A stretch of 64,000 bases of DNA, taken from positions 1 through 64,000 of the forward strand of contig NZ_QLTK01000029.1 in the NCBI RefSeq assembly GCF_003269035.1, given 5' to 3'. Under the pieces are notes generated by a model that saw only the letters and a program-made list of their open reading frames with translations, was not told where the DNA came from and ran no database searches. The position numbers were made by a program, and so were the translations under genes. The DNA is from Paraburkholderia bryophila. GTDB taxonomy: Bacteria; Pseudomonadota; Gammaproteobacteria; Burkholderiales; Burkholderiaceae. Positions 25,204-33,402 of this stretch are shown one piece after another (within the stretch, counting starts at the first letter, position 1; every line of letters starts with the position of its first letter).

Positions 25204-26196
25204 GTGAGATTGATGACCGTGGCTGTCGCGCTCTGTGCGCTCTTTGCTCTGCTTGCCGCGCCTGCCCATGCCGCCGATATCGGCTTCGAGGAAGTGAAGA
25301 TCGCGAATGGCGCCGAGCCGCCGATCACGGCCGGTATCTGGTATCCGACTACCGCGACGGCAACGCCGCACGCTCTGGGCGATGTCACCCAGACGATTGC
25401 GCCGGGCGCTCCGGTGGCCGGCGAGCACCTGCCGCTGGTGGTGCTGTCGCATGGTGGCGGAGGCTGGTACGGCAGCCATTACGACACGGCTCTGGCGCTG
25501 GCTCACGCGGGCTTCGTGGTGGCCGCCCTCAGCCATGCCGGCGACACGTTCGATGACCAGAGCCGGGTCTTGCAACTGTGGCGCCGTCCCGCGCAGCTTC
25601 ACCTTCTGGTGGACTACATGCTCGGCGACTGGCGTTGGCATGAGCGGCTGGACGCGGGCCGCGTCGGCGCATTCGGTTTCTCCAACGGCGGCTTCACCGT
25701 GCTCGTGGCGGCCGGCGGAGTGCCGAACCTCGCGGAGATCGCGCCGTATTGCGAGGCTCATCCCGAGCATGACCTGTGCGCGACCCTGAAACAGGCCCGA
25801 GTCGATCTCCATGTCGTCACGCAGGTGCCCGCCAACGCCTGGGTCCACGACCCGCGCATCAAGGCCATCGTCGTCGCCGCGCCTGCGTTCGGCTTCACGT
25901 TCGGCCCGGCGGGGCTCAGCAATGTGCGCGTTCCGGTCCAACTCTGGCGAGCCGCCGACGATCGTCATCAGCCCCATCCGTACTATGAGGAGTCGGTACG
26001 CGCCGATCTGCCTCAGGCACCCGAATATCGCGTGATCCCCAATGCGGGCCACTACGACTTCCTGCCACCTTGCGATACGCGGCTGGCCGCAAAGAGACCG
26101 GATATCTGCAATAGCCTGCCGGGCTTCGACCGCGCGGCCTTCCATGAACAATTCAATGCGGACGTCGTGCAGTTCTTTCAGGCCACGCTGCGATAG
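25204..26196 (+). CDS. Secreted alpha/beta hydrolase (dienelactone hydrolase-like)
   Basis: A 330-residue exported hydrolase. A signal peptide (VRLMTVAVALCALFALLAAP, cleavage after AHA) leads into the alpha/beta-hydrolase fold. VVLSHGGGGWYGSHYD is the oxyanion region, GAFGFSNGGFTVL carries the nucleophilic Ser elbow, and a His lies in IPNAGHYDFLPPC. GTG 25204 is preferred over ATG 25186 because AAGGAGA stands at ideal spacing before it and it leaves a normal signal peptide. Likely an esterase or lipase-type enzyme acting in the periplasm or outside. Substrate unknown. Confidence 0.8.
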   Translation: MRLMTVAVALCALFALLAAPAHAADIGFEEVKIANGAEPPITAGIWYPTTATATPHALGDVTQTIAPGAPVAGEHLPLVVLSHGGGGWYGSHYDTALALAHAGFVVAALSHAGDTFDDQSRVLQLWRRPAQLHLLVDYMLGDWRWHERLDAGRVGAFGFSNGGFTVLVAAGGVPNLAEIAPYCEAHPEHDLCATLKQARVDLHVVTQVPANAWVHDPRIKAIVVAAPAFGFTFGPAGLSNVRVPVQLWRAADDRHQPHPYYEESVRADLPQAPEYRVIPNAGHYDFLPPCDTRLAAKRPDICNSLPGFDRAAFHEQFNADVVQFFQATLR

Positions 26197-26308
26197 CCGT
26201 TTGCAATGTGTTAGCCACCACGCGCCACGCGTGCTCGTTCGTGGTGAGCGGTGTGTGCCGAGCGACTGTCACTTGTTCTCTCTTGCCCGATGTATTAGGC
26301 TTGCGTCC

Positions 26309-26365
26309 ATGAACCGGTCCTACATCAACTCGATTATTACCGCCGCGAAAATCTCGGCGGGATAG
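26309..26365 (+). pseudogene. 18-codon ORF, possible start of a lost sugar isomerase gene or leader peptide
   Basis: It encodes MNRSYINSIITAAKISAG and stops. The first 15 residues resemble my memory of the start of D-lyxose/D-mannose isomerases (M-K-R-S-x-I-N-x-x-I). A terminator-like hairpin follows 26 bp later. It may be a gene relic after deletion, or a leader peptide before an attenuator of the P-loop kinase gene. There is no clear ribosome-binding site. Confidence 0.3.
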
Positions 26366-26391
26366 CTATTGAGTCGACAATACGCAATCAC

Positions 26392-26413
26392 AACCCGCCC
26401 AGAAGGCGGGTTT
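26392..26413 (+). terminator. Hairpin upstream of the P-loop kinase gene
   Basis: AACCCGCC (26392-26399) pairs with GGCGGGTT (26405-26412), with loop CAGAA and a short T-run. It ends 33 bp before the start codon at 26447, so it separates the kinase gene from upstream transcription or acts as an attenuator. Confidence 0.6.
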
Positions 26414-26446
26414 CTGCTTTCTGGGCGCTAATCGGAGCGCCAGGCA

Positions 26447-26992
26447 ATGACGAACAGCAGCATGTTGAATACCGCAGTGGGCCTTTGCGACGCGACCGTT
26501 CTCCATATGGTCTGCGGCAAGATTGCGTCGGGCAAGTCCACCCTAACGGCTCGCTTGGCGGATGCGCACAGGACCGTCCTGATCAGCGAGGACGTATGGA
26601 TCGCACGTCTTTATCCGGAAGAAATTCATACCCTGGCGGATTACGTGCGCTGCGCGGCGCGCGTGAAAACGGTCCTCACCGAGCATATTCAGGCGCTCCT
26701 TTCGGCGGGAATATCAGTGGTATTGGACTTCCCTTTTAACACCACCCCTACCCGTGAATGGGGACGTTCCTTAGCGCTGGCTGCCGGCTGCGAGCATCGT
26801 CTGCACTATCTGGAAGTGAGCGACGAGATTTGCAAATCTCGTTTAAGGGCAAGGAACGCGTCAGGCGAGCATCCGTTCCAGACGTCGGATGTGCAGTTTG
26901 AAGCGATCACCCGCTATTTCGTCCCGCCGTCGCTGGACGAAGGGTTTGAACTCGTCGTCTACGATGAGACGGGGAGCGTCCGTTGTCCGTGA
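26447..26992 (+). CDS. P-loop kinase/ATPase (AAA_33, zeta-toxin-like fold)
   Basis: A 181-residue single-domain P-loop protein. Walker A is VCGKIASGKSTLTARL. SEDVWIARLYPEE supplies the acidic substrate-side residues, VVLDFPFNTTPTREWGR is the Walker B-like strand, and CKSRLRARNASG is the lid region with arginines. The group phosphorylates small molecules or, in zeta toxins, UDP-sugars. No antitoxin gene is adjacent. AGG lies just before ATG 26447. The substrate is unknown. Confidence 0.75.
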   Translation: MTNSSMLNTAVGLCDATVLHMVCGKIASGKSTLTARLADAHRTVLISEDVWIARLYPEEIHTLADYVRCAARVKTVLTEHIQALLSAGISVVLDFPFNTTPTREWGRSLALAAGCEHRLHYLEVSDEICKSRLRARNASGEHPFQTSDVQFEAITRYFVPPSLDEGFELVVYDETGSVRCP

Positions 26993-27053
26993 AGCGGACA
27001 CGTTCTTTGCGCAGACTTACGGTTGCAATAGAGCGTTGACCGAAGATCCTTTG

Positions 27054-27584
27054 CTAGCCCGATACGGTAGACGGCAACGCCGCGAGCGCTCGTTCCAGCA
27101 TAGTCAACAGAGCCATCCGGTCGTCCTCGCCCGCATCGAGCGCGATCAGCCCGAGTGACAGCGCGAACTGAAGAGAGAAGCGGTTGTCGAGCATCGAGCG
27201 CATCGTGGTTTCAGCGCTGACCAGCACAATCGCCCTATCCGACTGACGTTCGGCTGTCACGTCCGGCACATCGGGCACGACGTCGGAATCGAAGCCGCTC
27301 TCCGTCGCGCGGAAAAACCCCCACGTCGCATTCTCGATCAGCAGCACGTAGAAGTCGGGAAGTGCTATCAGTTCACTGGACGGCACGACGGCTTCCATCT
27401 GGCGTTGAAGATCCTTCAACGCGTCGATCGCGGCCGCTCGCATTTTCATGTTGCCGAGCGGCCCGTCAAAAAGCCGCTCCGGCAACTTGCCCGCATCGAT
27501 TGCGTCACGCGTCGCCACAGCCACCCCCAGCGCATGAGGATGGCTGACATCGAACTCGATCTTGAAGTCGCAGATTGCACACAT
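27054..27584 (-). CDS. Conserved hypothetical protein beside alkylsulfatase
   Basis: A 176-residue soluble protein that I do not recognise. It begins MCAICDFKIEFDVSHPHALG, with a Cys pair (C2, C5) and histidines near the N-terminus that could bind a metal. It continues with mixed alpha/beta segments and no signal peptide or membrane span. It lies 31 bp after the alkylsulfatase gene on the same strand, so the two are probably co-transcribed and it may serve the same pathway. Confidence 0.65.
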   Translation of the reverse strand: MCAICDFKIEFDVSHPHALGVAVATRDAIDAGKLPERLFDGPLGNMKMRAAAIDALKDLQRQMEAVVPSSELIALPDFYVLLIENATWGFFRATESGFDSDVVPDVPDVTAERQSDRAIVLVSAETTMRSMLDNRFSLQFALSLGLIALDAGEDDRMALLTMLERALAALPSTVSG

Positions 27585-27615
27585 GGTTCGGCCTTGCTGA
27601 CGACAGCCCGTTGGC

Positions 27616-29670
27616 TCAGGGCGTCACGATGTTGAACCAGAACTCGAAGTTATCCAGCCATGACACGAACTCCCCGAGTTTATTGGCGTCTCCCGTGATT
27701 TTCGCCTTGCCGGCCATCACCTGCTTCTCCATGGTCGCGTTGCCCATCATCACCTCGTTCAAATCGGCTCGACTGATGGACACCGAAGCGTCGGTGCTCG
27801 TAGAGGGCTGGCCCTTCGAGTAATGCAACGCGGAGTTCTCGACACCGACAATGTACGTTTCATTCGTATCGGTCATCGTGAGGTTAAACGAAACGCGCTT
27901 GCCGGCAGCCCTATCTCCGTTCAGGCGCACGCCTTGGTAGTCGAGGAACATTTCGAGCGGCATCGCCTTGATCGTGTCGGGGCTTTGAGAACTGCCGAAC
28001 GGTACTTTATGAACGCCGTTGCGCAGTTCCATCGCGCCGGTCAGATAGAAATTGCGCCAACTGGCCGATTCCGATTGATAGCCCATCTGTTCGTAGGCAT
28101 CGGCCAGCAGGTGTTTCGCCGCGGTATTCTGCGCATCGGCGAACACCACATGGTTCACGACTTCCGCCACCCAGCGATACTCGCCTTTGTCGTAATACGC
28201 TTGAGCCTTATGCAAAACGGCGGCCGCACCGCCCATGAACTCCACATAGCGCTTGCCGTTCTCGACGGGGGGCAAGCGGTGCAGATTCGCCGGCACCCCG
28301 TCGAAAAACCCGAGCCGCAAGTTGTATTGCGCGACGAGGTCGTGGAAAACCGTGCCGTAGTAACTGCGGCAGGCCCAGAGTTTGGCAAGGCTATCGGGCA
28401 AACGCAGCGATTCGGCGATTTCAAGCGGGGTGTAGCCGGTGTTGGCCAGCCGCATGGTCTGATCGTGCAAAAACCGGTACATGTCGCGCTGCGACTTCAG
28501 AAACGTGACAATCTGCGCATTTCCCCAGGTGGGCCAATAGTGCGACGCGAACAGCACTTCCATGTCGCCGCCGAACATATCGATCGACGCCTGCAGATAT
28601 TTCGACCACAGCAGTGCGTCGCGGACTTTGGCACCTCGCAGCGTGTAGAGGTTGTGCAACGTGTGAGTCGCGTCTTCCGCGGAACAGAACGCCTTGTACT
28701 TCGGGACGTAGAACATGAACTCGGACGGCGCCTCCGACTCCGGCGCCATCAGCACCACGATCTCCACGCCGTCGAGTGTCAGCTTCTGCCCGGTGGTCGT
28801 CGCGAAGTCAGTGGGAGGCAGTAGCGTGATCGCCCCAATGGACGTGGTCTTGCCCAAGCCGCCATCGACGACACCCACGGGGTTACGTGGCAACAAATTG
28901 CCGTACATATAAGCGGCGCGCCGGCTCATTGCGTTGCCCGCGATCACGTTTTCGCCCACGGCCGCCTCGGTAAAACCGGCGGGGGCCACCACCTTGACCT
29001 TGCCTGCCTTTAGATCGGCTTCGTCGACGATCCCCCGAATGCCGCCGTAGTGATCGGCGTGGCTGTGCGTGTAAATGACATGCGTGATGGGCTTATCGCC
29101 CAGATGGGGGATCACCAGTTGTTTCCACACGACGGACGATACGTCCGCTGTCATCAACGGGTCGACGACGATCCAGCCGGTATTGCCGCGGATGATGCTC
29201 ATCACGGAGATATCGTAGCCGCGCACCTGCCAGATGCCATCGACGACTTCGAATAACCCGTGATTCATATTCAGCTTGGCATTACGCCATAAGCTCGGAT
29301 TCACGGAGGCCGGTGCATTGTTCTCCGGGCCACCGGTGATGAAAGCGAACTGCCCCAGGTCCCAGGCCGCCCCGCCTTTCGAGCTCGGAATGATGCCCGG
29401 CTCGGGTAACGTCGCGATCAATCCACGTTTGGCGTCGGCGAAATCCTGAGTGTCGTCGAATGCCAGCCGATTGGCATATTCGGCGTTGGCGTCGCGCGTT
29501 GCTTTCGTGGGCGGCTTGGCGCCGATGCCGCTGGCCATCGCGGCTGAACCGGTCTGCGCAAGCGCTTCGCCCATGACCGCGCCCACACCGGTTGCAATGC
29601 CAACCGTTGCGACGCCGCGGAGGAATTCTCTGCGTTTGCTCGGGTGAACGGGATCGTTTGCGTCGGACAT
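27616..29670 (-). CDS. Alkyl/aryl sulfatase of the metallo-beta-lactamase fold (SdsA1 type)
   Basis: A 684-residue exported sulfatase. A twin-arginine-like leader (SKRREFLRGVATVGIATGVG) precedes the mature protein. The metal site motif THSHADHYGG is the H-x-H-x-D-H signature of type III alkylsulfatases, and FASHYWPTWGN supplies another His. The C-terminal 120 residues form the SCP2-like domain that holds the alkyl chain. It hydrolyses sulfate esters such as dodecyl sulfate. ATG 29670 is preceded by GGAGGTG. It adds sulfate-ester use to the sulfonate operon at 4335-8177. Confidence 0.9.
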   Translation of the reverse strand: MSDANDPVHPSKRREFLRGVATVGIATGVGAVMGEALAQTGSAAMASGIGAKPPTKATRDANAEYANRLAFDDTQDFADAKRGLIATLPEPGIIPSSKGGAAWDLGQFAFITGGPENNAPASVNPSLWRNAKLNMNHGLFEVVDGIWQVRGYDISVMSIIRGNTGWIVVDPLMTADVSSVVWKQLVIPHLGDKPITHVIYTHSHADHYGGIRGIVDEADLKAGKVKVVAPAGFTEAAVGENVIAGNAMSRRAAYMYGNLLPRNPVGVVDGGLGKTTSIGAITLLPPTDFATTTGQKLTLDGVEIVVLMAPESEAPSEFMFYVPKYKAFCSAEDATHTLHNLYTLRGAKVRDALLWSKYLQASIDMFGGDMEVLFASHYWPTWGNAQIVTFLKSQRDMYRFLHDQTMRLANTGYTPLEIAESLRLPDSLAKLWACRSYYGTVFHDLVAQYNLRLGFFDGVPANLHRLPPVENGKRYVEFMGGAAAVLHKAQAYYDKGEYRWVAEVVNHVVFADAQNTAAKHLLADAYEQMGYQSESASWRNFYLTGAMELRNGVHKVPFGSSQSPDTIKAMPLEMFLDYQGVRLNGDRAAGKRVSFNLTMTDTNETYIVGVENSALHYSKGQPSTSTDASVSISRADLNEVMMGNATMEKQVMAGKAKITGDANKLGEFVSWLDNFEFWFNIVTP

Positions 29671-30324
29671 CGGCACCTCCAAGTTGTCGTTGGATATTGC
29701 AGAGCGGTACGGCCGCAACGATCCGAGCGATCGGCGTCAGATCAGTTACCCAAAACAATCCTAGGTAACTTGGGAATAAACTTCAATCGAAGCTTTCAGA
29801 AGAATACAGTCGACGATCGTTATTAACGACCATCATGCCGGTGAGGAACGTGGGGAAAATTCATGGCGAATCGGGGTGACCGGCACCACTCGCGGACGAT
29901 CGGGATGCGGCTTCATGCTGAAAACCGGGCGGCAACTCAGGGCGATCCGGCTGCAGTGGTTTGCGTAGGCGGCCATGCCTTCGATGCTTGCGTAGCGCCT
30001 GCCCTTTCTCGGTAGCCGACTCGTTCAAGACTCCGGAGAAACCCCGGTCGTGAAGACAAAGGCGTTCTTGGCCATGTCCTGCACCTGACCGACCCTAGGC
30101 GGCGGGCTGCAAGGCGCTTAACTGCGGATGCGCCGAACTGTCGCTCGACGCGGAGCCGCCCCTATGAGGCGTGAGTCGATCTTGAGTGCTTCCACCGATT
30201 TCGTCTTTGGCCGGTTGCACCCGCCGGTGCGAAGCTTGCGCCACGCAAGCGAACTGAAACTACGGGTTTCCGTGAAAGGCCTGCACCCCGTAAGCGACCC
30301 ATCAACTTTGTGGACAGTGGGCAC
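29671..30324. other. Intergenic region without a recognised gene
   Basis: About 650 bp with stops in all frames at short intervals. On the minus strand, 29850-30010 reads as a short coding-like stretch containing IEGMAAYANHCSRIALSCRP, but I could not place it in a family. It might be decayed coding DNA. The alkylsulfatase promoter must lie at the left end. Confidence 0.5.
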
Positions 30325-31176
30325 TCAATCGATGACCGCACACGCACGGTCGGCGGCGCTGACGGTTTGGGCGATAAGCGTTGAAATTGTCATCGGCCCG
30401 ACACCGCCTGGAACCGGCGTCACTGCCGCACATCGGCCCATGAGGCCATCGGGATGAATGTCACCTATGCCTCCGGGATGGTTGCCGGCATCGACGACAA
30501 CTGCCCCGTCGCTGATCCAGTCGCTACGAATGAAGTGCGGCTTTCCTACTGCGCCAACAATGATTTCGGCATGTCGAATTTCCGCCTCAAGATTTGATGT
30601 TTTCGAATGGCAAAGCGTGACCGTCGCGTTCGCATTCGACAACATAAACGCCATCGGCTTTCCGAGAATAGAGCTACGCCCCACAACCACCGCCCGCTTG
30701 CCCGATACGTCGATCTTGTAGTGAGCCAGCAAGCGCATGATGCCAACTGGCGTTGCGGAGCCGAAAGCGGGCTCGCCTAACGCCATCAAGCCAAAGCCGT
30801 GGCTGGTGACACCATCGACGTCCTTCGCGAGAGAGATTCTGTCGAAGCACAGGCGTTCGTTTACATGTGCAGGCACCGGGTGCTGAAGCAGAATGCCGTG
30901 CACCGCCTGGTCGGTGTTTAGCCTGTCAATCGCGGAAAGCACGTCATCCGTCGTTGCGCTCGAAGGCAACTTGATCGCAATCGAGTCCATACCGACTCTC
31001 CGGCACGCACTGCCCTTCATGCTGACGTAGGTCGCGGACGAAGGGTCATCGCCCACCAGGATCGTAGCCAGTATGGGTATCTGGCCGCCATTTCCTGCCT
31101 TAATGGCCGCAACGTGTTCGGATAATTCCCGCTCGCGTAACGCTGCTACGGCTTTACCGTCGAGAAGTATGCTCAT
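30325..31176 (-). CDS. folD: Methylenetetrahydrofolate dehydrogenase/cyclohydrolase (FolD)
   Basis: A 283-residue bifunctional folate enzyme that interconverts methylene-, methenyl- and formyl-tetrahydrofolate with NADP. The catalytic Lys is in TYVSMKGSACRRVGM, the conserved QHPVP is present, KDVDGVTSHGFG and VVVGRSSILGKP form the nucleotide site, and TPVPGGVGPMTI closes the family. AGGGGA precedes ATG 31176. A ZTP riboswitch lies 160 bp upstream with a small ORF in between that overlaps folD by ATGA. It is likely a second, inducible copy beside a housekeeping folD elsewhere. Confidence 0.93.
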   Translation of the reverse strand: MSILLDGKAVAALRERELSEHVAAIKAGNGGQIPILATILVGDDPSSATYVSMKGSACRRVGMDSIAIKLPSSATTDDVLSAIDRLNTDQAVHGILLQHPVPAHVNERLCFDRISLAKDVDGVTSHGFGLMALGEPAFGSATPVGIMRLLAHYKIDVSGKRAVVVGRSSILGKPMAFMLSNANATVTLCHSKTSNLEAEIRHAEIIVGAVGKPHFIRSDWISDGAVVVDAGNHPGGIGDIHPDGLMGRCAAVTPVPGGVGPMTISTLIAQTVSAADRACAVID

Positions 31177-31310
31177 GCGTTTTCCCCTTGCGTGACCAAT
31201 CTTGCACTGGCATCGCTCGCATACGGACTAGGGCAACGCAGGATTGAATAGAAGCGCGCTTGAACAAGCGCGAGTCGCGTGGGCAAAGAAAGGACTTTGG
31301 CAATCGTCAT
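31173..31310 (-). CDS. 45-codon ORF between the ZTP riboswitch and folD
   Basis: An ATG at 31310 opens a frame of 45 codons beginning MTIAKVLSLPTRLALVQA and ending ARLVTQGENA. Its TGA (31175-31173) overlaps the folD start as ATGA, so its translation would couple to folD. It has a weak GAGA upstream. Its start codon lies in a segment (GCCCATG) able to pair with TGGGC of the riboswitch. No family was recognised. It may be a real small protein, a leader peptide, or chance. Confidence 0.45.
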   Translation of the reverse strand: MTIAKVLSLPTRLALVQARFYSILRCPSPYASDASARLVTQGENA

Positions 31311-31334
31311 GGGCTGTCTCGAAGAGATTGATCA

Positions 31335-31415
31335 AGATGCCCAGGCGAACGGCGTTCTACCGTCTACGCTCCCCGATGGTGATCCATCTATTGCTCGCCA
31401 GTCACGTAGACGGAA
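31335..31415 (-). ncRNA. ZTP (pfl) riboswitch upstream of folD
   Basis: Minus-strand sequence has a 9-bp P1 helix, CCGTCTACG (31413-31405) with CGTAGACGG (31368-31360). It has the conserved GTGACTGGCG, a GATGG/CCATC hairpin leading into CATCGGGGAGC, and the 3' block CGCCTGGGCA after a small hairpin. These are the hallmark segments of the pfl motif that senses ZTP/ZMP, signals of low 10-formyl-tetrahydrofolate. folD is a classic target. The downstream region lacks a clear terminator, so control of translation is more likely. Confidence 0.9.
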
Positions 31416-31416
31416 C

Positions 31417-31446
31417 ATTTTAATCGCATTTTTTTCGCCTACGCAA
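31417..31446 (-). promoter_or_regulatory. Sigma-70 promoter of the riboswitch-folD transcript
   Basis: On the minus strand, TTGCGT (31446-31441) and TAAAAT (31422-31417) are separated by 18 bp. Transcription would begin a few bases later, right at the 5' side of the riboswitch P1 helix, which supports both assignments. Confidence 0.65.
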
Positions 31447-31635
31447 GGCTGACCAGCGTCGGATCGGTCGCAAGAAGAAGACTGGGATTGCCAACGATTC
31501 AGGAGCCTGCGCCCAGCAACTCGCTGCCCCACACCATGCTGGGCGCATCGTCCATTCTCCTTCGAAGCCCGCGCTCACCAGCCCATCGGGTATTTTGGAC
31601 AGTTAGATTATCGAGCCGCAATAACATTCGTCGAA

Positions 31636-32196
31636 ATGACTTCAGCCCACCACAGCAACACCTCGTATCGCACGGTATCGCTCCAAACCGACCGCCTGCT
31701 TCTGCTTCCCCCCACGCTCGACGATTTCGAAGCATTGCATTCGATGTGGTCGGACAGACGCGTCGTCGCTCAAGTCATCGACTCGCCGCTCACCGAGGAA
31801 GAAGTTTGGGCGCGCTTACATCGGATCGTGGGGCACTGGGCGCTGCTTGGGTTCGGTCATTGGATTGTTCGGGAAAAGCACAGCGGGCAATTCGTCGGCG
31901 AGGTCGGGTTCTTTCGATTCAAGCGCGCGCTAACCGCCGACTTCGACAAGGCACACGAAATCGGCTGGATGTTCGTGAAAGACTCACAGGGACGCGGTTA
32001 CGCCACCGAGGCGGCGACAGCGGCTCTAAAGTGGCTGGAAGCGGATTCTCCATGCAAGGAAACGGTGTGCCTCGTTGCCCCCGACAATCTTGCGTCGCTA
32101 GCCGTGGCGAAAAAGCTTGCGTACGAAATAGAGGATGAGGTCACCTATCGCGGCAAGTCGATGCTCGTTTTGCGCCGAAAGACGGCATCGAATTAG
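31636..32196 (+). CDS. GNAT-family N-acetyltransferase
   Basis: A 186-residue RimJ-like acetyltransferase. It opens with SLQTDRLLLLPPTLDDFEAL, has the strand GQFVGEVGFFRF, and carries the acetyl-CoA loop in DSQGRGYATEAATAALKWL. The segment LVAPDNLASLAVAKKLAYE is the usual C-terminal helix. It is transcribed alone, divergent from folD. The substrate is unknown. It differs clearly from the GNAT gene at 970-1485. Confidence 0.85.
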   Translation: MTSAHHSNTSYRTVSLQTDRLLLLPPTLDDFEALHSMWSDRRVVAQVIDSPLTEEEVWARLHRIVGHWALLGFGHWIVREKHSGQFVGEVGFFRFKRALTADFDKAHEIGWMFVKDSQGRGYATEAATAALKWLEADSPCKETVCLVAPDNLASLAVAKKLAYEIEDEVTYRGKSMLVLRRKTASN

Positions 32197-32198
32197 AC

Positions 32199-32216
32199 AT
32201 CGCAACACATTGCGAT
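32199..32216. terminator. Small perfect hairpin after the GNAT gene
   Basis: ATCGCAA (32199-32205) and TTGCGAT (32210-32216) pair around a CACA loop, 2 bp past the GNAT stop. There is no U-run, so terminator function is uncertain. Confidence 0.4.
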
Positions 32217-32286
32217 CTCCGCTCAGCGACCTCGAAGCGGGATCGACGATTCCGTCGTTCCCGCGGCGTTCATGCAGACCTGCCCA

Positions 32287-32532
32287 TCAAGCCCGCCAAA
32301 CGCTCCGCATCATCGCGGCCAGGATATAGCCCGCAATACGCGGATTCTCCCTGATTCGCCGTGTGCTATAGCCATACCAGTCACGACCGTACGGCACGTA
32401 AACGCGCACGTTGAAACCTCGGGCGAGCAGACCGTCGCGCAACGGCTCGCACACGCCCAGCAGCATCTGGAATTCGAATCGCGACCGGTCAATCTGCTCG
32501 CGTTGCAACCAGTCGATCAGTGCATCGATCAA
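32287..32532 (-). pseudogene. Proline dehydrogenase, C-terminal remnant
   Basis: Eighty-odd residues match the end of monofunctional proline dehydrogenases: FEFQMLLGVCEPLRDGLLARG, then VRVYVPYGRDWYGYSTRRI, then ENPRIAGYI. They include the FEFQ strand and the Y-x-x-R-R substrate-binding segment. The barrel N-terminal part (about 220 residues) is missing. The frame upstream runs into the solute-binding gene and is unrelated, so the break lies near 32530. It cannot be active alone. Confidence 0.85.
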
Positions 32533-32536
32533 TTGG

Positions 32537-33271
32537 TCACACAGACCGACACTCGAGCACAGGATCGATCTCTTTCGCCGTCAGACCGAACCTCGCCATT
32601 CGCGCGCGATGCCCGGTCGAGCCGAGATATAGACGGAGTTGCCCGTCCACCGCGTGAATCAGTTCGCTGTTGTTCCTGTTAAAAGAAAACGCACCGACCG
32701 GAGGACGCTGTTGCCCTTCACTTCCAGTCTTGTGATCGATCGACTCGACAGCGCTTCCGATCCGTTCGGCGAGTATCCGATTGCCCAGCGCAGTACTTGC
32801 GTACGCATCGATTTCGCCTGAACGAACCGCTTCGATCGCGTCGGCCTGTTGCTCGAAAACGAGGATCTGGCCTGCGGGCACACCCGCCAATGTCGCCGCG
32901 TCGTGCTGGACCTGTCCGGCAATAATGCCGAGGCGTGCATCCGAACGTTGCGCAACCGAAGCGTAGCTATCGAGTGCTTTGGGATTGCCCGCCCGCACCA
33001 GAAAACCATCGCCGATCGCCCACACCGGCAGGCTGAATGCAACCTTGGCAGCTCGATCCGGCGTGACAAATAGCGGCACATTCATATCCCAGCGGCCGGC
33101 CTCGACGCCGGCTAACAGCTCGCTGAAAGTCGTCAGGCAATGCTCGATACGGGTCACGCCGATCGCGCGAAGCACCGCATCGGCCAGGTCGAGATCGGCG
33201 CCTGTCGCCGTCCCATCCGGGCTGGTCCAGCCGAACGGCGGTTCCTCGATGTATGCAATAGTGACTTTCAC
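32537..33271 (-). CDS. Solute-binding protein family 3 domain, no signal peptide
   Basis: A 244-residue SBP_bac_3 protein starting VKVTIAYIEEPPFGWTSPDG and continuing GADLDLADAVLRAIG, the standard amino-acid-binding lobe. DMNVPLFVTPDRAAKVAFS and ERIGSAVESI belong to the hinge and second lobe. GTG 33271 follows a GAGG ribosome-binding site and leaves no secretion signal, which is odd for a transport protein. It may be cytoplasmic, or the signal was lost. Its 3' end abuts the proline dehydrogenase remnant. Confidence 0.75.
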   Translation of the reverse strand: MKVTIAYIEEPPFGWTSPDGTATGADLDLADAVLRAIGVTRIEHCLTTFSELLAGVEAGRWDMNVPLFVTPDRAAKVAFSLPVWAIGDGFLVRAGNPKALDSYASVAQRSDARLGIIAGQVQHDAATLAGVPAGQILVFEQQADAIEAVRSGEIDAYASTALGNRILAERIGSAVESIDHKTGSEGQQRPPVGAFSFNRNNSELIHAVDGQLRLYLGSTGHRARMARFGLTAKEIDPVLECRSV

Positions 33272-33402
33272 GATCTGCCTCGCTTCCCGGTCTGATGTTC
33301 CCTCGGTCTTCGTTAGTATAGGGTTCCGATCTCGATTGCTCGCCGCACTTCCACGCATTTCGCCGTCAATGGCTTTGTGTTGTTAGCAGAGACCTTTTGC
33401 TT

